Shown piece after piece: positions 56,448 to 64,000 of a stretch of 64,000 nt of DNA. The notes below the pieces were generated by a model that saw only the letters and a list, made by a program, of their open reading frames with translations, was not told the DNA's origin and did not search any database. A program made the translations under genes and the position numbers. The DNA lies in contig NC_133647.1 in NCBI RefSeq assembly GCF_009905375.1, forward strand, positions 76,326,671-76,390,670. Direction: 5' to 3'. The stretch's first letter is position 1, and the number at the start of each line of letters is the position of its first letter. The DNA comes from Apium graveolens (taxonomy: Eukaryota > Streptophyta > Magnoliopsida > Apiales > Apiaceae).

Positions 56448-59400
56448 TGTGGCACCCACCAAACCCGGGTCAGAAGTTTGGGGTCCACACACATACCTTA
56501 TTTATAACCTGCTTATAACAATAATAAAGATAATAATAATATGCAGTGACTCTACTTATCAACTACCACAGACCGCAACAGGTTAAAGTATGCACACAAG
56601 CCACATATACACACTTATATTAAAAACGTCCAAATCCCAATTATTTAAACTTACAACTGAATAATAAACATCATTACAAACTTTATAAACTTAAACTATC
56701 TCAAAAGTTGTCATCTAGCTTAACTCGATCAACCTGGACCCCTAGCTCTCGCACTGGATTAGGGATCCTCGCTACCAACAGGTTCCTTTTTAACTGGAAA
56801 AGAACATAAACAACATCGCACAAATGAGCTTACTAGCTCAGCAAGTCACATTGACAATACTGAGAATAAAATGATTAAGTAAAATGAGTTACGGTATCAA
56901 GGGAACAATGAATAAGAATATAGAATTGGATATTGTATTTTTATTTTAAAAACCAAGGTTAGGCTACTGATTAGTCACGCACTAACCCCGAGCAAGGCAC
57001 ACAACTCTGCTCTAATTACTGAATCCAAGGCACACATTGGCTTAAGTTGACCACAAATCTGGTTTGACCACGAATCTGGTCCACAATTTTATAAAATAAT
57101 CCAATTCTATCAAAATAACAGAATAAACAATGTAAAGCAATAAACAGAATCATAATCAACATGGGATATTTCAATCAAGAGATAGGTTTCAATCTTCATA
57201 AGGAAACAAAATAGCAATTCCAAATAATGGCTATCAGCTGGTGGAAGAATCGAATAACAAAAGAATCAAAGTTTCAAAGATACAAGGATTTGGTTTTTCG
57301 ATGCATAAGGTACAATGGTTTGAGTTTGTAAGCAAATCTTTGTTATGTGTTCGGTATTTAGTTTGTATGTATTTATGGATTAATATCATATATCGGTGGT
57401 TCGTATTCGGGTGTTCAAAAATCAATGGTTCAGAAAGAATAAGGTTTACGGTTCAAAGATCAATAACTGGAATCAAGGTTTAGGGTTCAGTGCTTCAAAG
57501 CACTTGTAATATAAAATAGAACTATCCACTATTCACAACATATCTCGAGAAAGTTCAGAACACTTGCCTGGTATTAGTCTGCTATACCTCACTAACTTTC
57601 AATCACAATCTTTTACTCCTCGACTACTTGCTTTCCTTTCCTACGCCTGGTCTCTTCTGTTCATATAACATAAGTATTCATCAATACTAAACTCATATAA
57701 TTCAATTCGGTATACACTTCTATATGCCCCTCGTTTTACCCAAATCCGATTAACGAATTGAAAGTTATGCTAAAACAAATAAACACCGAACATATAGACC
57801 AATAGTCTAAAAAACAAGTCACGTATAACACATAGCATGTCAAACAACTAATGAAATTCCATTTATGGAGAGGTCTCGGGTCATAAACACTCTTTTCAGG
57901 TATTTAATATGATTTTAAAAACATTTTTCGGAGTCAAAACGGGTCGTTGGATCAATTTCGGGTAATAAACAGAGTCTGATTACTCAAATCTGACTCTAAA
58001 ATAATTTTATTATAATTATCGAGCCTTGAAAATAATTTAAAATAACATTTTAAAGCTCGAAACTATTTTAAAATAATTAAATCAAATTAAATAATCAATT
58101 AAAGTCAGTTAATAAATAATAAACTAATTAATCAATTAATATTTAAATTAATTGATCAATTAATAATTTAATTATTAATTAAAATTATGTAATTAAGTAA
58201 TTTAGATTTATTTTTGAATTAAAAATGAATTTTAGAATTAAAATAAATAATTTTTGGAATTTTAAAATAATTAAAACTCTTTTTGAAATAATTTTATAAA
58301 AAGAAATCCTATTTTTGAAAGTATTTAAAACCAAAATCCTAATTTCAAAAGTTTTGTAATTGGAAATCTTGTTTTTTAAAAACTTTTTAAAGAACAGGGG
58401 CTAAAATGTAAGTTCTTGAAAACTAGGGGAACTAGACAGCAATTTTGTCGTTTCCCCCCTTCATCCTCACCGACGGACGGCCGAGAAGGCATTAACGGCG
58501 ACCCGCCGCCGCGCAAGCTCGCCGGAAACATGCCTCAAAGCTCAGAACGATTCGACAACTCGGGGAAATGTGCGGGTGATTGCTAGGAACTCATTCATGT
58601 AAACAAATCAAGCAAAAAAACTCTTATTTAGCCGGATTTGTGCCCGGAAACGAAGAACACCAGTGAACTTTCAAATCAACAACACGGTCACTACGAGCAA
58701 CGTCGATTAACAAGCTATATATGAATCGATTGCAAATTCCATAAGGAACACAACCCACCCTACTAGAACGTCTATAAATCCCTAAATAAGAAACCCCCAA
58801 ATTCAGTCAAGAACATTCAAACGAGTATAAACCCTAATTATATAATTCGAGAATCAAACCCTAATTTGAACATGTTATTGAATTCCAAATCAAGAATATA
58901 ATATACCAAAATGATCAGGGAGAAAAGATCTACAACATGCAATCATCTGATCATACAAACAATTGCTCGAACTCAAAACCCTAATTATAATTCTTAAAAA
59001 TTCGAATATAAATTAGTTTTTAGGAAATTAACCTTTGATTCTGGGTTGAAACGGATGGCTGAATCAGATAGGATATTTCTTAGGCTTCGATTCGAGTATA
59101 TGCACGCCTCAATCCGATATCGATAACGCCTCCGGATTTTGGTTTGATTACGAAGAACGGTTATAAATATAGTATTTTCTCTATTTAATATAGATTTTAC
59201 TGATTGCAAATGATTTTATGTACGAAATAAATTACAGTAAGGGCTATTTATATTTACGGAAAATTAATATCCTGTTGGATCATTCCGGATTTAAAATAGT
59301 ACGTTTATTTATAAAAACATATCCAAACGGTACCGGTTTTCGAGATAATTATCAAAATCTGTACAATTTGTACTGCGGTCTTGGTCTCAGCGCCTGGTTA

Positions 59401-59925
59401 CACGTATTACGAGGTGATAATAGTTTAATAAAAAGATCCCTTTTATCGAAAATAAGAGTTTTATTGATTTACCGAAACGAATTTTATATCAAAAATATTA
59501 TGTCGGGACCCGCACAGGACAAACCGTACGCCAGATCGAAAAAGTCAAAACATGGAAAATGCTCAGAATATTGCAATTAGGTTAGGAAGGAGTTCTCAGA
59601 AGAGTTTCGGGTTATAAAAATGTAAAAACGGGTGAAGTCGGCTGGTTCCGATTATATAAAATAGTTTATAAATAATCGGAAAAAGAATTTATTAAATCCA
59701 TAAATTTCCTATAAAACCATAAATCATCATAAAAATAAATAGGAAGATACGACAATTATCTATATTTTATTTTGGACATATAAAAATTAAAATACTCAAT
59801 TTATATTATTTTTAAACATCTAAACACATATACCACTTAATAATTAATTCATAGAATAAATACTGAATATGTATAATATTTATTTATTAGCAAAAATTAT
59901 TACACGATGTATCCCAGATATTACA
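56448..59925 (-). mobile_element. 3' LTR of Tekay#3 (3,478 bp)
   Basis: On the plus strand it runs TGTGGCACCCACCAAACCCG to CCAGATATTACA, followed by the polypurine tract. It is mostly AT-rich, with a GC-rich island at 58465-58530 (CCGCCGCCGCGCAAGC). The ORFs inside, including 59218-59580, lack recognisable features. Confidence 0.85.
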
Positions 59926-59946
59926 TCCTCCCCCCTAAAAAGGATT
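59926..59946 (-). other. Polypurine tract of Tekay#3
   Basis: On the minus strand, CCTTTTTAGGGGGGAGGA directly precedes the LTR start TGTAATATC. Confidence 0.85.
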
Positions 59947-59962
59947 CTGTCTTTAGAATCTC

Positions 59963-62900
59963 CTAAGAAAACAAATGAGGGTACTTTTCTATCATATCAC
60001 TTTCTAACTCCCAGGTTGAATCTTCAACCTTTGGGTTTCTCCACAGTACTCTTACCAACTTTACCACTTTATTTCTTAACACTTTCTCTCTTTCTTCTTG
60101 AATCTCTATCGGACTCTATACATACGACAAATCTGCTTGAAGTTCTATTGGCTCGTATTCGATTACATGCCTGGAGTCTTGATTATACTTCTTAAGCATC
60201 GATACATGAAAAGCATTGTGAATGTGCTCCATGTGCGGGGGTAACGTCAACTCGTAAGCTACTTTGCCAGCATGCTTTAGAATCTCAAAAGGTCCGACAT
60301 ATCTAGGGCTCAGTTTTCCTTTCTTCCCAAATCTTGTCAATCCCTTCCACGGTGACACTTTCAGCAATACTAGATTTTCTTCTTCGAATTCCATATCTTT
60401 CCTTGATTGATCTGCATACTTCCTTTGACGGTCTTGTGCTGTTATTAATCTCTTCTGGATAACTTCAACAATTTCTTTCATCTGTTGCACCAATTCAGGT
60501 CCAAGTATTTTGCATTCTCCTACTTCATCCCAATATACGGGAGATCGACATTTACGTCCATAAAGACCTTCATAGGGTGGCATCCCAATACTGGCATGAT
60601 AACTGTTGTTGTAAGCAAATTCTATCAAGGGTAAATGCTCATTCCAACTTCCTTTGAAATCAATAGCACAAACACGTAACATGTATTCAATTGTCTGGAT
60701 TGTTCTTTCACTCTGGTCGTCCGTCTGTGGATGGTAAGACGTACTCATATTCAGTCTCGTTCCCAAACATTCTTGAAAACTCTTCCAAAATCTCGAATTA
60801 AATCTCGGATCTCGATCAGATACGATTGACACAGGAACTCTATGACGAACTAAGATTTCTTTTAGGTACATATGGACTAACTTGTCTAGTGAAAATCATT
60901 CATTTATGGGCAGGAAATGAGCTGACTTGGTAAGCTTGTCCACTATAACCCAAATGGCATTGTGATTGGCTTTTGTCCTTGGTAATCCAACTATGAAATC
61001 CATGGCAATGTGCTCCCACTTCCATTCTGGAATCTCTAATGGCTGCAACAATCCACTTGGTCTCTGATGCTCTTCTTTAACTCTTTGACATGTATAACAT
61101 CTGCTAACCCATTCTGCAATCTCCCTCTTCATATCTGGCCACCAATAATTTTCCTTTAAATATCTGTACATCTTGGTACTCCCAGGATGGATTGAATACC
61201 TTGAATTATGAGCTTCCTGTAAAGTTTCATTCTTCAACTCCGGTACTGGTGGAATCCAAATTCTAGAAGAAAACCTAAGAATACCTTGATCATTCTTTAG
61301 CGTGCACAATTCCTCACCTACCAAATGATTAATGTCCTGATCCATTATCTCCTCTTGACACTTCCTTATCTTCTCTAACAACTCCGGCTGGAAAGTCATA
61401 CTATACACTTTCGCTTCATCAGGCTTGCAAACTATGATTTCCAATTCCAGTTTCTGAAATTCCTTGTATATTTCTTCAGGTACTGATAACACATTCAACT
61501 TTTCTTTCCGACTTAACGCGTCTGCCACAACATTTGCTTTACTGGGATGATAGTTAATTGTGTAGTCGTAATCCTTAATCAACTCTAACCATATTCTCTG
61601 TCTCATATTAAGCTCCTTTTATATGAATATATACTTCAAGCTTTTGTGATCCGTATAAATCTCGCATTTTTCTCCATATAGATAATGTCTCCAAATCTTC
61701 AAAGCAAATACTATGGCTACTAGCTCCAAATCATGAGTAGGATACTTCTGTTCGTGTGGTTTCAATTGCCTTGACGCATACGCAATAACCTTATCGTGCT
61801 GCATCAGAACACATCCCAGTCCTTTATGAGAAGCATCGCTATAGATTACAAAATTCCCTTGGTCATCTGGAAGTGACAAAACAGATGCTGTAATTAATCT
61901 TCGCTTAAATTCCAGAAAACTTTCTTCACATTTATCGTTCCATATAAACTTTTTATTCTTCCGTGTAAGCTTTGTCAATGGTGTTGTAATCCTTGAGAAA
62001 TTTTGAACAAATCGGCGCTAATATCCCGCTAATCCCAAGAAACTTCTTACCTCTGTCGGTGTTCTCGGCCTTTCCCAATTTGTAATTGCTTCAATCTTCA
62101 CTGGGTCCACTTTGATCCCTTCATTACTGACTATGTGTCCTAAGAACTGAACTTCCTGTAGCCAAAACTCACACTTCGAGAATTTAGCATATAACTTTTT
62201 CTTCCTCAAAATCTCCAAAGTTGTCCTCAAATGTTCTGCATGATCCTCTTCTGTCTTCGAATAAATCAAAATATCATCTATAAATACAATAACAAACTTG
62301 TCCAAGTATTCCTTGAAAATTCTGTTCATCAGGTCCATGAATGTTGTCGGGGCATTGGTTAATCCAAAAGACATTACTAAAAATTCATAATGTTCGTACC
62401 TTGTTCTGAAAGGTGTCTTTTGTATATCCTCTGGCTTAATCTTTAGTTGGTGATATCCCGATCTCAAATCAATCTTGGAGAAGTACTTGACTCCTTTCAA
62501 CTGGTCTTACAAATCATCAATTCGAGGTAACATATATTTGTTCTTGATTGTAAGCTTGTTGAGCTCCCGATAATCGATGCACAGTCTCATGCTTCCATCT
62601 TTCTTCTTGACAAATAGCACCGGTGCACCCCACGGGGATACATTGGGTCTGATTACTCCTTTCTCTAACAACTCTTGCAATTGTTTTGCTAGTTCCTTCA
62701 TCTCGACGAGCGCCATTCTGTACGGGGCCTTGGATACTGGTTCCGTTCCAGGTGCTAAGTCGATCGCAAACTCAATTTCTCTATCTGGAGGAAGTCCTGG
62801 TAACTCATCGGGAAACACGTCTGGAAATTCATTGACTATCGAAATATCTTCAAGTTTTGCTGGCTCCTGACTTCTATCAATTACATATGTAATGAAATGC

Positions 62901-63199
62901 TCGCATCCTTGTCGTAGCAACCTTTTGGCTTGAATCATCGTTAAGAACTTTTTTGCTTGCTTATGGCCCTTAAACGTTACTATCCTTTCGTCTGGCATCT
63001 TCACCATTACCTTCTTATTTCGACAATCTATCTGAGCATCGTGCTTAGATAACCAATCCATTCCTAAGATAATGTCAAACTCTCCTAGCTTAAATGTTAT
63101 CAAATCCACACATAACTTATTACCAGAAATCTCAATTTCACAATTCCCACAAACTTGATTTACAGATATACGTTCTTGATTTTCTAATTCCACAGTCAT
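59963..63199 (-). pseudogene. Tekay#3 pol: protease end, RT, RNase H, integrase, chromodomain; stops only
   Basis: The whole minus-strand reading stays in one frame from 63199 to the natural stop at 59963-59965. Domains in order: protease end ([20 protein letters not shown]), RT ([20 protein letters not shown], catalytic FIDDILIYS near 62270), RNase H ([20 protein letters not shown]), integrase zinc finger (CYTCQRVKEEHQRPSG), the D,D,E core ([35 protein letters not shown]) and a chromodomain-like end (VLWRNPKVEDSTWELESD). Five stops interrupt it: 62507, 62018, 61619, 60896 and 60116. At least three fit CAA or CGA changed by C-to-T. There is no frameshift, so this copy is the least decayed pol in the window. 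The protease active site and gag are out of view. Confidence 0.9.
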
Positions 63200-63276
63200 T
63201 ATTTCATTTAAATAGGGATGGCAACGGGTCGGATCGGATCAGGTTTCTGAAGATCCAGATCCGATCCATTATATTC

Positions 63277-63315
63277 GGGTTCGGTTCGGGTTCGGGTTCG
63301 GGTTCGGGTTCGGAT
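63277..63315. repeat. (GGGTTC)n short tandem repeat
   Basis: About six GGGTTC units lie in the left subterminal part of the hAT-like element. Confidence 0.9.
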
Positions 63316-63862
63316 ATCTAAAATGAAGATCCAGATCCGATCCATTGGGTTTTTTCGGGTTTCGGTTCGGGTTCGGATTTAATTCGGATACTTAAAAAAT
63401 AAAAAATTAAATGAAAATAAAAAATTATCTTCCTATCAAAAACATGAATATTGATTTTTTTAAAAATTTAGGAATGTAAAAGGGCTTTACATGTTTTATT
63501 TAGCACAATAAACGAGTGAAACATTCCTAATTTAATTGTTTACAATCACTCGTTTTGATTATTTAATGAGCAATATTTAAGAAAAACACAATATCGATAA
63601 CATGAATGTAAATTATGTATCGCATATATAAAATTAAGTAAAATGTTAATATACATATTTAATAATTCAAAATATTTCAATATATATACATATATATTGT
63701 ATGTTATATATAAATAATATACAATATAAATATAATATGTATATATATATATACTTCATATATATATATATATATTATATCGGGTTTTTATCGGGTCTCG
63801 GGTTTGGATCGGGTCTGAATCTTGTTTCGGGTTTCGGGTCGGGTCTCAGTTCGGAACACCTA

Positions 63863-63934
63863 AGATCCAGATCCAGATCCAAACTTTTTCTGGTCTAAAT
63901 ATAAGATCCAGATCCAGATCCAGATCCAGATCCA
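63863..63934. repeat. (AGATCC)n short tandem repeats
   Basis: Two runs of AGATCC units, interrupted by 15-20 bases, lie in the right subterminal part. Matching GATCCAGATCC pieces occur on the left side at 63255 and 63330. Confidence 0.85.
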
Positions 63935-64000
63935 AAAAATCGGGTTCGGGTAGACCCAATCGGGTCGGAACGGGTCGGGTATCCGTCGGGTCGGGTAAAA

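Larger units (their letters stand above)
56448..63212 (-). mobile_element. Chromovirus (Tekay#3), minus strand, 3' half in window
   Basis: The 3' LTR (56448-59925), polypurine tract and pol read on the minus strand. Its gag, PBS and 5' LTR lie to the right of the window, beyond the hAT-like insertion at 63213. Protein similarity to Tekay#1 is very high by eye across pol, but the LTRs look unrelated. No TSD can be checked. Confidence 0.85.
63213..64000 (+). mobile_element. Probable non-autonomous hAT-type element, right end outside window
   Basis: It starts TAGGGATGGCAACGGGTCGG, a terminus seen in many plant hAT-type non-autonomous elements. Subterminal GGGTTCGGG and GATCCAGATCC repeats occur at both sides (63224-63380 and 63778-63998), with an AT-rich middle. 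The last bases (GGGTCGGGTAAAA) are what usually precedes a mirrored terminus. No transposase is present. It sits in the chromovirus protease/gag region. Confidence 0.6.

Noticed and set aside
59218..59580. 120-residue plus-strand ORF
   Set aside because: Lies inside the Tekay#3 LTR, opposite to the element's direction, with no recognisable motif.

Overview
The window is plant nuclear DNA made almost entirely of nested transposable elements. No intact host gene, rRNA or tRNA gene was recognised. The evidence is LTR retrotransposons of plant-specific lineages, primer-binding sites matching plant initiator tRNA-Met, a CACTA element, hAT transposase exons and GT-AG introns in a plant importin-alpha fragment. 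A large-genome eudicot fits. An asterid such as Apiaceae is only a guess.

Left part, 1-13410. Positions 1-3737 are the 3' end of a Tat-lineage Ty3/Gypsy element: a spliced antisense ORF, two tandem arrays, a polypurine tract and the 3' LTR. This abuts a chromovirus LTR fragment (3738-5524) and a Copia-type LTR remnant (5525-6962). Next is a hAT transposase pseudogene (6963-12992). Inside it sits a 4.1-kb CACTA element (7288-11380, TSD TTC) that carries five consecutive importin-alpha exons with their introns, and probably a captured gene leader.

Centre, 13411-56447. A second Tat element (5' LTR 13411-13922) is split twice. A Tekay/Del-like chromovirus (15837-37298, 4.05-kb LTRs, TSD TTTCC) sits between its gag and protease. 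That chromovirus's own gag is split by a SIRE/Maximus-like Copia derivative on the minus strand (20808-28719, TSD ACTCT). The Copia derivative has lost gag to RT but keeps RNase H and a broken downstream ORF2 of about 1,500 codons. A second chromovirus (40879-55184, minus strand, near-TSD ATTGG/CTTGG) sits in the Tat integrase and contains a solo Copia LTR (49276-49881).

Right part, 56448-64000. A third chromovirus (minus strand) enters the Tat 3' tandem array and runs off the window. A probable hAT-type non-autonomous element (from 63213) interrupts it.

The boundaries give a relative order: Tat, then the chromoviruses, then the Copia insertions. Nearly all element ORFs are dead, mostly through stops that C-to-T or G-to-A change explains. 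The points most worth pursuing are the gene-capturing CACTA element, the Copia ORF2 with its dispersed ATCCGTCGA motif, and the spliced antisense ORF plus palindromic tandem array of the Tat elements.
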